Assembly (NCBI GenBank): GCA_022842245.1
Contig: JALHPZ010000015.1
Span: 85,756 to 149,755, forward strand
DNA length: 64,000 nucleotides
From: Gemmataceae bacterium
GTDB lineage: Bacteria > Planctomycetota > Planctomycetia > Gemmatales > Gemmataceae
Direction of reading: 5' to 3'
Below are positions 18,401-26,017 of the stretch, piece after piece (the first letter of the stretch is position 1; every line of letters starts with the position of its first letter). The notes below the pieces were generated by a model. That model had not been told where the DNA came from. It did no database searches and saw nothing but the letters and a program-made list of their open reading frames with translations. The position numbers and the translations under genes were made by a program.

Positions 18401-19906
18401 ATGAAATTCGCATTGCCCGCGCTCATCGCGATCCTGCTGTCCAACTCGCTCGCGCTCGCCGGGCCGAAGATCGGAGTCGTGGTCGGTCCCGATGCGCCAA
18501 AGCTGGAACGCCTCGCGGCCGATGAGATCGCGGCGCAGTTCAAACAACTCTTCGCGGCCGAATCCATCATCCAATCGAAGGTCCCGGACGGCGTCGAACA
18601 TGTCATCCTCGTCGGCAGCCCGACCACCAACCCGGCGGTGAAGGAAATCCTCGGCGATCGATGGCCGAAACACAGCGATCAAGGACACCTCTTGCGCAGC
18701 GTGACCCTCAAGGATCGCAAGGCGCTGGTCGTCGGGGGCGGCTCGCCGGTCGCGACATTGTGGGCTGCTTATGAACTGGGCCACCACTTCGGCATCCGCC
18801 CGTTCCTCCACGGCGACGTGCTGCCGGAGAAGCGGCCGGAACTGAAGCTCGACGGCATCGATATGCAGTTCGAACCCGCAACGATCGTTCGGGCTTGGAG
18901 CCTCAAGGGAACCTCGCCGACCAGCTACGCCGGCTGGGGACTCGCCGATTACAAGACCCTGTTCCGCCAACTGGCGAAGCTTAAATTCAACTCCGTGCAA
19001 CTCGGATCGTCGAACGATTGGAAACCGATTCCCGTCGCTGGCGACACGCCGGGTCGCAAGGCGTTCAAGGGCGCGAAGGAGTTCGACAACGCGGACCTCC
19101 TCGGCAAGACGGGAGACGAACGCCAGACGGCCTCGCAGGCCCTCGAGCGCGGCATAGCAGAATCCGCCGTAGAGTTCGGGTTGGCCGTGGAGCCGCTTTC
19201 GAAGATGCGATTGGCTCGGATTTCGATGCGCGGATTTCTCCCCCGCGTTCCCCTCAATTCCTTGTCGGATGGCATGGGGTTCGACATCACCGCCGAAGTG
19301 CCCGGCGATCTCGGCCCGGCGGTCTATCTCCTCGCGCGCCGGACGTTCGATCCGAAGCTGACCGCGAAGGACGCCTTCACGCAATACTTCACGCCGATCG
19401 TCGGCACCGCGTCCACGGAGCGCGTGCTGCTCGGCATCGGCCTGCTCGACGAAGCCGAGAAGCTCGTGGAAGCGGCCGACATCAAATTCGTGTTGTCCCC
19501 GGACTTCGTCGCAAACCTGCTGAAGTCCGGCGACGCGCCGCCAGAGTGGTGGAAGAAGGCGGGCAAGCACTACGCCGGGGCGATGGACGAAATGTATCGC
19601 GGTATCCGGGCGACGTACAACGATCCGGCCCGGCCGGTACTGCTCTATTACGCGAAGCGATGCGAGTTCGCCGTCCAATATTTCAACTGCCTCGATGCGA
19701 CTCGGCTCGCCGGCGCGGCCCGGAAAGCGGGTGACAAGGACGCCGAGCTTCAGCATCTCGAGAAGGCGACCGAATCGATCTACAACGCACTGACCGCCTA
19801 TGGCGACGTAGCCCGCGATCCCAGCGATCGCGGTGCCATCGCGCAGCTGGCCGAAACGATCTATCGACCACTCACTGCGGAGCTGAAGGCCGCATCGAAG
19901 AAGTGA
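18401..19906 (+). CDS. exported GH67-like (alpha-glucuronidase-type) protein, middle apparently shortened
   Basis: A 501-residue secreted protein: signal peptide about 1-20, an N-terminal hexosaminidase/glucuronidase-like alpha-beta domain about 22-150 (YELGHHFGIRPFLHGD), the start of a TIM barrel (KLKFNSVQLG), and an all-helical C-terminal domain (PPEWWKKAGKHYAGAMDEMYRG onward). From knowledge of related planctomycete proteins, the barrel between GLAVEP and GFDITAEVPGDLGPA looks mostly absent, so catalytic acids may be lost; this is inference from memory of the family, not an alignment. ATG 18401 follows TTTGGAG. Its last 35 bases overlap the symporter gene on the other strand. Confidence 0.6.
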   Translation: MKFALPALIAILLSNSLALAGPKIGVVVGPDAPKLERLAADEIAAQFKQLFAAESIIQSKVPDGVEHVILVGSPTTNPAVKEILGDRWPKHSDQGHLLRSVTLKDRKALVVGGGSPVATLWAAYELGHHFGIRPFLHGDVLPEKRPELKLDGIDMQFEPATIVRAWSLKGTSPTSYAGWGLADYKTLFRQLAKLKFNSVQLGSSNDWKPIPVAGDTPGRKAFKGAKEFDNADLLGKTGDERQTASQALERGIAESAVEFGLAVEPLSKMRLARISMRGFLPRVPLNSLSDGMGFDITAEVPGDLGPAVYLLARRTFDPKLTAKDAFTQYFTPIVGTASTERVLLGIGLLDEAEKLVEAADIKFVLSPDFVANLLKSGDAPPEWWKKAGKHYAGAMDEMYRGIRATYNDPARPVLLYYAKRCEFAVQYFNCLDATRLAGAARKAGDKDAELQHLEKATESIYNALTAYGDVARDPSDRGAIAQLAETIYRPLTAELKAASKK

Positions 19907-21344
19907 ACCGGCTCGCCAGCGTGCCGACCACCACCCCGGCGACGAGCGCCGCCGGCGGCGACCAGAGGAACCACTTCGCCCCCCAGCCGAACGCGACCAA
20001 TCCCGCGACCGCCACGCTCGCCATCGTGGCCGCGACGGCCGTGCGGGACGTGGCGCGCGGGACGAACATCGCAAGGAAAAACAGCACGAATATCGGCGCG
20101 CTCAACAGGTTCACCACCTTGAAGCAAAGTTCCAGGAGGTTCGACGCCAGGCTTCCAACGATGAGGCTCAGGCCCACGGCCAGCGCGGCGACCACGACGG
20201 AGATGATCCTGGCCCACCGGACTTCCTCGATGGATGGGATCTCCCGACCGCGTGCGCGGCCGAGAAAGTCCCGGACGATTACGGCCGAAGTCGAATTCAA
20301 CCCGCTCGACAAGCTCGACATCGCGGCCGCCAGGATCGCCGCGATCACCAACCCCGTCAGCCCCGGCGGCAGGGCGATCACGATGAAATGCGGCATCAAT
20401 TTGTCCGCGTCCGTCGCGATCGTCCACCCGGCCTTCAGCGCCTCGGGTCGGGCCTGGAAGTAACCCATCACCGCCAGCCCGGCGATGCCCAGCAGGACCA
20501 CGCTCAGTATGGTCGAGAGCAGTTGAATACCGAACGACCGGCGGGCCGCCGCCGCGTCCTTCGTGGCCAAGTAGCGCTGGATCGCCATCTGGTCCGAACC
20601 GGCGGTACAGGTCAGCCAGACGAGCATGGCGCAGAACGCGCCGACGACCGTGCGCGAGGATCCCGGCGCCGGCAGCACCTTGGGTTCGGGCCAGTGCGCC
20701 GGCCAGGACGTCGGCCACCAGGCACCGACTCCGCCAAGCGCGATCGTGGCAATGACGATCGTCGCGATTGCGCCGAGGAACATCAGCACCGCCTGGATCG
20801 CATCCGTCACCACGACCGCCTTGAAGCCCCCTCCGGCCGTGTACGCCAGCGTGATCGCCGCCATCGCCAGGCTCAGCGCCGGCATCCAGTTCGGATCCAG
20901 TTCCAGCAGCGGAATCAGCACGACGCTGAGGGTCGCGTACAGGATCGACCCCATCCAGAACACGCGGAGGAGGATGAACATCGAGGCGCCAAGCAGCCGC
21001 CCGGTCAGGCCGAGCCGGGCTTCGAGCAGTTCGTAGCCGCTGGTCGCCCGTTGGGCCATGATGCGCGGGATCAACAGCCAGCCGACGATGGCGAAGGCGA
21101 ACGGCAACGAGAGGAGTTCGGCGAAGACGACCGGGCCGTTCTTCGCCATCTCGCCGGGCAGTGCGAGGTACGTCAGGGTGCTCGTGAGCGTGGCGAAGAG
21201 CGACAGGCCGATCATCAGCGGATTCATCGACCGCCCGCCAAGTAGGTAGTCGTCCGCGGTGCGGACCTGCCGGGCGTAGTGGCGCCCGATGGCGATCAAG
21301 CCAAGCCCGTACAGGGCGATGACGAGATAATCGAGTACGGTCAC
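19872..21344 (-). CDS. sodium/solute symporter (SSS family)
   Basis: A 490-residue inner-membrane transporter with about 13 hydrophobic segments, of the family that couples Na+ entry to uptake of sugars, sialic acid, proline or carboxylates. Seen: TVLDYLVIALYGLGLIAIG in the first helix, the DDYLLGGRSM loop, SLFATLTSTLTYLALPGEMA, TAGGGFKAVVVTDAIQ and SSLSSGLNSTSAVIVRDF, all hallmark SSS positions. GTG 21344 overlaps the TGA of the upstream gene as GTGA, a translationally coupled arrangement, and the membrane domain begins at once. It is the last of five minus-strand genes with an aldolase, an SDR and a deacylase, so it probably imports the operon's substrate. The 3' end overlaps the convergent GH67-like gene. 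Confidence 0.92.
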   Translation of the reverse strand: MTVLDYLVIALYGLGLIAIGRHYARQVRTADDYLLGGRSMNPLMIGLSLFATLTSTLTYLALPGEMAKNGPVVFAELLSLPFAFAIVGWLLIPRIMAQRATSGYELLEARLGLTGRLLGASMFILLRVFWMGSILYATLSVVLIPLLELDPNWMPALSLAMAAITLAYTAGGGFKAVVVTDAIQAVLMFLGAIATIVIATIALGGVGAWWPTSWPAHWPEPKVLPAPGSSRTVVGAFCAMLVWLTCTAGSDQMAIQRYLATKDAAAARRSFGIQLLSTILSVVLLGIAGLAVMGYFQARPEALKAGWTIATDADKLMPHFIVIALPPGLTGLVIAAILAAAMSSLSSGLNSTSAVIVRDFLGRARGREIPSIEEVRWARIISVVVAALAVGLSLIVGSLASNLLELCFKVVNLLSAPIFVLFFLAMFVPRATSRTAVAATMASVAVAGLVAFGWGAKWFLWSPPAALVAGVVVGTLASRFTSSMRPSAPQ

Positions 21345-22255
21345 GGGCGGCCCCCGGCGAGTTCGGTCGGCAGGATGACGGCGACACTCGTGCCGGCTTC
21401 GACGCGGGCGAAGGTGTGCAGGACGAGAACGAGACCCGACGAGTTCGCGGGAATCGATCGGGACTCGCGACCGAGGAGATCGGTGACGGTGCCGAGGATC
21501 TGACCCGCGTGGACGGTTTGTCCGAGAGTCACCGCCGGTTCGAAGAACCCTTCGGCTGGCGAGGGATGGTTCACCTGCATGTGCCCGGAGCCGGGCTGGG
21601 CGTCTTCGATGATAATCGGCGAATCCCCGTTCGCGGCCGGGGTGTCGGCGATCACGCCCATGTCGGCCAGCACGCGGAGGCAGCCCGCGACGTAGGCATC
21701 GACGCCGGACGGATCGCAGCCGCCTCCGCCGAGATATTCCGCGTAGATCGCCGGCACGCACGCGTCGCGCGCCACGGAGAGCGATCGACCGTCGAGGTTG
21801 GGATCGGTTCCCCAGATGATCGGCAATCCGAACGCCCGCGCCATTCGCCGCTGCGACTCGAGCACGTTCGGGTCGGGGTGGAGCATGTAGCCGACCAGTG
21901 GGAGTACTTTCAGGCGTGTGCCGCCGGTGTGCAAGTCGATGTAGTAATCGGCCGTGCGGATGAGTGTGGAAAGTTCAAAGGCAATGCGTTCGGTGATCGA
22001 GCCATCGGCCTTGCCGGGGCAGGTACGGGCGAGGTCCAAGCCATCCTCGCCGACGCGGCTCCCGCGACGAAAGGCTGGTTCGTTCACTACCGGCACGAGC
22101 GTCACCGAACCGCGCACGGGTGGGGATTCACGGAAGCGCGCGATCAGTCGCCGGATGGCCGCCATCGGTTCGAATTCGTCCCCGTGGACTCCGCCCGTGA
22201 TCAAGACGTGCGGGTCGGGTTCGGAGCCGGTGAATCGTTCCAGCGCAAGCGGCAC
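21341..22255 (-). CDS. succinylglutamate desuccinylase/aspartoacylase-family Zn hydrolase
   Basis: A 304-residue M14-type zinc hydrolase that cleaves an amide bond in a small acylated substrate. Seen: zinc ligands His24 and Glu27 in GGVHGDE, the NEPAF and SRVGEDGLDLAR segments, and the third ligand His109 in DLHTGG. The C-terminal beta domain (VTLGQTVHAGQILGTVTDLLG) resembles a biotinyl-lipoyl-like swivel, as is common in AstE-like proteins of unknown substrate. It lies three bases after the exported propeller gene and is coupled by GTGA to the symporter. Removal of an N-acyl group from an imported compound is a reasonable guess from context. Confidence 0.85.
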   Translation of the reverse strand: MPLALERFTGSEPDPHVLITGGVHGDEFEPMAAIRRLIARFRESPPVRGSVTLVPVVNEPAFRRGSRVGEDGLDLARTCPGKADGSITERIAFELSTLIRTADYYIDLHTGGTRLKVLPLVGYMLHPDPNVLESQRRMARAFGLPIIWGTDPNLDGRSLSVARDACVPAIYAEYLGGGGCDPSGVDAYVAGCLRVLADMGVIADTPAANGDSPIIIEDAQPGSGHMQVNHPSPAEGFFEPAVTLGQTVHAGQILGTVTDLLGRESRSIPANSSGLVLVLHTFARVEAGTSVAVILPTELAGGRP

Positions 22256-22258
22256 CGG

Positions 22259-23701
22259 TTACTCCTTCCCGGACCGGAACTGGAACGCGAACAGCTTCGC
22301 ATCCTTCATGGCGAACCGGAGACGGACCGGTTTGCCGGCAAGAGCGCTGACGTCGCGACTCGCCTTCCAGCGTACCACGCGATCGATTTCATTGCCGATC
22401 GTTTCGACCGAATCGGCGAGCGTGAAACCCGGTATCGGTTTCCCCTCAACGTCCTGGATCTCGACGCGAATGCCGCCAGCAGCCGAGGTCGCGAAGTTGA
22501 GTGAGAGTTCCTTCCCGGTGTACTTGATCGGTTTCGTCAGCAGTTCGCCGCCGGCATAGGGTGCGACCGCGGCCGCGAAGCCGTCGAGCCGCAGCGAGTA
22601 GCGCCGCAGATGGCTCGTCGGCTGGCCGTAGTTCTGATTGGCGTAGAGCGACATCGCGTGCGGTCCCGTCGGCACCACGTTCAGGGCCGGGTAGTTCGTC
22701 CGCGAGACCCAGTTCTCGGCCCCGATACCGGGCGCGAGGAAGCCCTCGGGGAAAGTGCGATCATAGCGGTCGCCCCCACGAGACGTGATGAGAACGCCAT
22801 CGGAACAATCCTTGAAATAACCCGGGTTCACGCCGATCGCCTTCGCCTGCTCGGCGTTCAAGACCTGCCGGCCGGGCATGAACCGGGCGGCGATGCCGAT
22901 GTAGATGTGCGGCGCGCGGAAGTACGGATTCGTCTGGTTCGTGTAGAGGTGCTCGATCGACCCGTCGCCGTAGTGCATCAGGACCGGTTCCGTCCAGGTG
23001 AGGAAATCCTTCGACGTCGTTCGCGAGATGCGACGGATGCCGTTCACGAAGACGCGGAAGTAGCAGAGGTAGCGCTGCTCGGCGTCGGACCAGAACGGGA
23101 CGTTCTGCGAATCGAAGGCGCCTTTCGGAACCACGGCGGTGTCCCGCATCTTCGTCCAGCGCAGGCCGTCCTCGGAGGCGAATGCGAACAGGCCCGTCTT
23201 GCCGATCCCGGCGAGGGCCTTGTATCGCTCGGCCTTTGGCACACCGGGGCGCGCGTCGAGCATCGGGCAGAAGTTGTGCGAGAACGGGGCGTCACCGGCG
23301 AGCACGACGTTGTTCGCCGTCGATCCGCCGACGTCGAACAGGCCAAGCTCCGGCTTCATCCAGGCGATGCCATCCTTCGAGAAGGCGACGCAGGTCGTTT
23401 CCGTGCTCGAGCCGTCCTTCCCGGCCGTCGGGTTGCCGCGATAGTACGCCCGGTAGTCCCTCTCGTCGCGAACGATCGTGCAGTATCCCGCGAACGCGCC
23501 TTCCCACGGCTTGTCGAACTTGATGGCGATCCCTTCGTCCCGCGGCGGTTCGAGGCGCAAGGAGACGCTGCTGAGCTTGCCGATCAGGTGAGTATCGACG
23601 AACAACTCGCGCCGCGAGCCGATGTCGATCGGCTTTGCAGGTTCCTCGGCGCGGAGAACGGGGGTCAGGATGAGCGCGAGAAGCACGAGTCGAGCGGTCA
23701 T
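22259..23701 (-). CDS. exported five-bladed-propeller-like protein (GH32/43-like fold)
   Basis: A 480-residue secreted protein with a signal peptide about 1-18 (ends VLRAEE), then propeller-like repeats. Motifs such as RELFVDTHLIGKL, TTCVAFSKDGIAWMKPELGL, FASEDGLRWTK, NVPFWSDAEQRYLCYFR and TSKDFLTWTEP recall the GH32/GH43/GH130 propeller superfamily, in which acidic residues at blade starts do catalysis. The C-terminal 100 residues look like a beta-sandwich. Such proteins are common and uncharacterised in planctomycetes. ATG 23701 starts the signal peptide; the longer upstream open frame lacks coding character. It sits 20 bases after the SDR and three before the deacylase gene. Likely acts on an extracellular glycan. 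Confidence 0.75.
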   Translation of the reverse strand: MTARLVLLALILTPVLRAEEPAKPIDIGSRRELFVDTHLIGKLSSVSLRLEPPRDEGIAIKFDKPWEGAFAGYCTIVRDERDYRAYYRGNPTAGKDGSSTETTCVAFSKDGIAWMKPELGLFDVGGSTANNVVLAGDAPFSHNFCPMLDARPGVPKAERYKALAGIGKTGLFAFASEDGLRWTKMRDTAVVPKGAFDSQNVPFWSDAEQRYLCYFRVFVNGIRRISRTTSKDFLTWTEPVLMHYGDGSIEHLYTNQTNPYFRAPHIYIGIAARFMPGRQVLNAEQAKAIGVNPGYFKDCSDGVLITSRGGDRYDRTFPEGFLAPGIGAENWVSRTNYPALNVVPTGPHAMSLYANQNYGQPTSHLRRYSLRLDGFAAAVAPYAGGELLTKPIKYTGKELSLNFATSAAGGIRVEIQDVEGKPIPGFTLADSVETIGNEIDRVVRWKASRDVSALAGKPVRLRFAMKDAKLFAFQFRSGKE

Positions 23702-23721
23702 GTTTCGCCCTCGGAAAGGAA

Positions 23722-24504
23722 TCACCACGCGGTCCAGCCGCCGTCGATGGTCAGGTTCTGGCCGGTCATGAAGGAGCTGGCATCGCTGGCGAGGAAGACG
23801 ATCGCGCCTTTCAGTTCGTGCGGCCGGCCCATGCGTTTCATCGGAAGCTTCGCGGTCAATCGCTCGACCATTTCCTTCGGGGCCTTGTCGGTCGGGAACG
23901 GGCCGGGACTGAGGCAGTTCACGCGCACGCCATCGGCGGCCCAGTAGGCCGCGAGGTGGCGCGTCAGGTGAACGATGCCGCCCTTGAGCGCGTGGTACGC
24001 CACCGGGCTGGCGGGGCAGACGCCATCGTAAACATCGGGATACGAAGCGACCTGGCCGTACATCGAGCCGAGCAGGACGATGCTGGCGGGCGAGCGGCGT
24101 TCGACGGCGTGGTTCCGCAGCAATCGGGCGAGGAGAAAGTAACCGGTGGCGTTGGCGAGTTGGCGGTTGAACTGTTCGGCCGTCACCGTTGTCCAATCGG
24201 CCGGTTGCGCTTCGTGACCGTTGTTCACCAGCACGTCGATGCGACCCTTTAACGAAACGGCCTCCGCGAATCCGCGTTCGAGTGCGATTGGATCCATGTG
24301 ATCGAGCGCGACGCCGAAATGACCGTTACCGAGGAGCGCCGCCGCGGTCTTGGCGCGTTCGGCATCGCGGCTGGCGATCACCACCGTGGCGCCGGCTTCG
24401 GCGAGTGCACGACTCATCGCCGATCCCAGATGACCGGTGCCGCCGGTAATGAGCACGACGCGACCGGTCAGGTCGAACAGCTCGTGGATGCTCGGTTCCG
24501 GCAT
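23722..24504 (-). CDS. short-chain dehydrogenase/reductase
   Basis: A 260-residue classical SDR with TGGTGHLG (residues 20-27), VNNGHE in place of NNAG, a GSMYGQV serine strand, and YHALK with the catalytic Tyr and Lys. The C-terminal GQNLTIDGGWTAW is typical of gluconate 5-dehydrogenase-like and sugar-alcohol SDRs. Its ATG overlaps the aldolase stop by one base (TGATG), indicating coupled translation. In an operon with an HpcH/HpaI aldolase it probably interconverts a keto and a hydroxy sugar acid ahead of aldol cleavage; this is inferred from context. Confidence 0.9.
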   Translation of the reverse strand: MPEPSIHELFDLTGRVVLITGGTGHLGSAMSRALAEAGATVVIASRDAERAKTAAALLGNGHFGVALDHMDPIALERGFAEAVSLKGRIDVLVNNGHEAQPADWTTVTAEQFNRQLANATGYFLLARLLRNHAVERRSPASIVLLGSMYGQVASYPDVYDGVCPASPVAYHALKGGIVHLTRHLAAYWAADGVRVNCLSPGPFPTDKAPKEMVERLTAKLPMKRMGRPHELKGAIVFLASDASSFMTGQNLTIDGGWTAW

Positions 24505-25295
24505 CAGTATCGACCATCGAAGGTGAACCCAAGCGGGCCGAAGCGCCGGCGCATCTCCTCAAGGGCGTTCTTGATCCAGATGATGTCCGCCCCATGCGCG
24601 ATGAGCCGGGCGCCCATGTCCAACAGTTGCTTGGCCCGCTCCGGCGAGCCAGCGGGCATCCCCCAGTGCTTCCCGGCCGCCTTCGCCGCGGCGGCGACTT
24701 CCCGGATCGCCTCCTCCACTCGCGGATGATCGAACTGGCCCGGTACGCCAGCCAGGACGCTGAAGTCGCCTGGGCCGAAGAAGAGTACATCCACGCCGTC
24801 GACTTCCGCGATCTCCCGCGCGTTGGCCACGGCGTCGGGGTCTTCGATCTGCACGACGATAAACGTCTGCTCGTTCGCCTCGCGCACGTACCGGTCGACG
24901 GGCAGCGCGCAGTACGGTGCATCAGGATTGCCGCTGTCACAGCCCCGACGGCCGAGCGGGGCGAACTTCGCCCACTTCACGACCTCGCGTGCCTCGGCCG
25001 CGTTGTCGCAGCGAGGGTACATGATGCCTTGTGCCCCGGCTTCGAGGATGCGGCCCATCCGCATGAACTCCCCCTTCGCCGGCCGGGCGAGGATGTCCGC
25101 CGTACCGACGCGCGCGGCCCGCATCAATCCGTTCGCCGTCTCCACGCTCGCGGCGTGGTGTTCCAGGTCCATCCACAATCCGTCGAAACCCATCAGGCTG
25201 ACGAGTTCGTACATGGACGGATCGATGGAATGGATCGTGGTGACGAGTACCGGCTCGTTCCGCACCAGCTTGGCCTTGATCTTGCTCGGTCGCAT
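24504..25295 (-). CDS. HpcH/HpaI-family aldolase
   Basis: A 263-residue class II aldolase of the 2-dehydro-3-deoxyglucarate / 4-hydroxy-2-oxoheptanedioate type, which splits 2-keto-3-deoxy acids to pyruvate plus an aldehyde using a divalent metal. Seen: the GFDGLWMDLEH active-site strand, RVGTADILARP, the metal-binding QIEDPDAVANA (usually IET/IES-P), and FGPGDFSVLAGVPGQFDHP. ATG 25295 begins at MRPSKIKAKL, where the family starts. It is the promoter-proximal gene of the five-gene minus operon and names the likely pathway: cleavage of a deoxy-keto sugar acid. Confidence 0.9.
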   Translation of the reverse strand: MRPSKIKAKLVRNEPVLVTTIHSIDPSMYELVSLMGFDGLWMDLEHHAASVETANGLMRAARVGTADILARPAKGEFMRMGRILEAGAQGIMYPRCDNAAEAREVVKWAKFAPLGRRGCDSGNPDAPYCALPVDRYVREANEQTFIVVQIEDPDAVANAREIAEVDGVDVLFFGPGDFSVLAGVPGQFDHPRVEEAIREVAAAAKAAGKHWGMPAGSPERAKQLLDMGARLIAHGADIIWIKNALEEMRRRFGPLGFTFDGRY

Positions 25296-26017
25296 CGAAC
25301 CCTCGAAACGGTGCCGCCGCGCGCAAAACCGGCGCGGCCCCATCCCGTTGTAGCCCGACCGGCCCGCGTCGGCGCGGTGGGTGATTTCCTCCGCGGTTGC
25401 CGGTTCACGGAATCGGATCGGCCGGACTGCAAACGAAGCCTCCGTTACAGCACCAAATCGTATACTTCGCCGAACCAACAAGGATTCGATGCCGCTCCAC
25501 CGGGCGGGAGCCGCGGATACCCTGCTCGAAGTGATAAAGACAGATTGCAGGGGGGCTTCCAACTCAAAGTACTTGGGTACTCGGTTGTCATACCAAGTGC
25601 GACTCGACTCCGGTCAGCTTGCTTCAGCGACACCGAAACCGTCGTGGCCGCCGTGATGGACAGCCCGTTCGAGGACAAGGCCAAGGCGATGCTCTGCGAC
25701 GTTTACCGCCTCGGCCGCTACCAGCACGCCCTGCCGAGCATGAACGGCTTCCACGCCCCGCAACCGGAGCGGATCGGGGCGTAAAGCCCCACTGGCCCTT
25801 CCACTTCATCGTGCGCGAAATCCAATACGGATCGTTGGCACTTTCCACGAACTTTCAAGGTTCCTGTTTTGATCGGATGACCCGCTGGCTTACGGACCGC
25901 CATTTGCTCTGCTGCGGACTGGCTCTTGGTATTTCATAAATCGGATGGCTTTCCTTTTGCGTATTGCTTTTCGTCGATGTAACTTGCCGTTTCTTCTCCA
26001 TTTTTCGGGACTCTTCG
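25296..26017. other. 722-base gap with possible gene remnants
   Basis: Apart from one short open frame (25656-25784) no gene is recognisable. The minus-strand aldolase promoter should lie at its left end and the FG-GAP gene promoter at its right end, where the DNA becomes AT-rich (about 25790-26017). The 13-mer GCAGGGGGGCTTC at 25547 recurs at 29208, suggesting shared repeat debris. No tRNA fold was found. Confidence 0.4.
25656..25784 (+). CDS. 42-residue orphan open frame, possible gene fragment
   Basis: ATG 25656 opens a 42-residue frame (MDSPFEDKAKAMLCDVYRLG at its start) ending in TAA. Its composition and third-position GC look coding, and the frame remains open upstream with AVMDSPFEDK-type coding-like sequence, but no ribosome site is visible and no family is recognised. 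It may be the tail of a degraded gene. Low confidence that it is expressed. Confidence 0.25.
   Translation: MDSPFEDKAKAMLCDVYRLGRYQHALPSMNGFHAPQPERIGA

Noticed and set aside
22259..23701. Extending the exported propeller protein to the upstream start at 24196
   Set aside because: The extra 165 codons overlap the SDR gene in another frame and are Arg-rich shadow sequence; the signal peptide starts at 23701.
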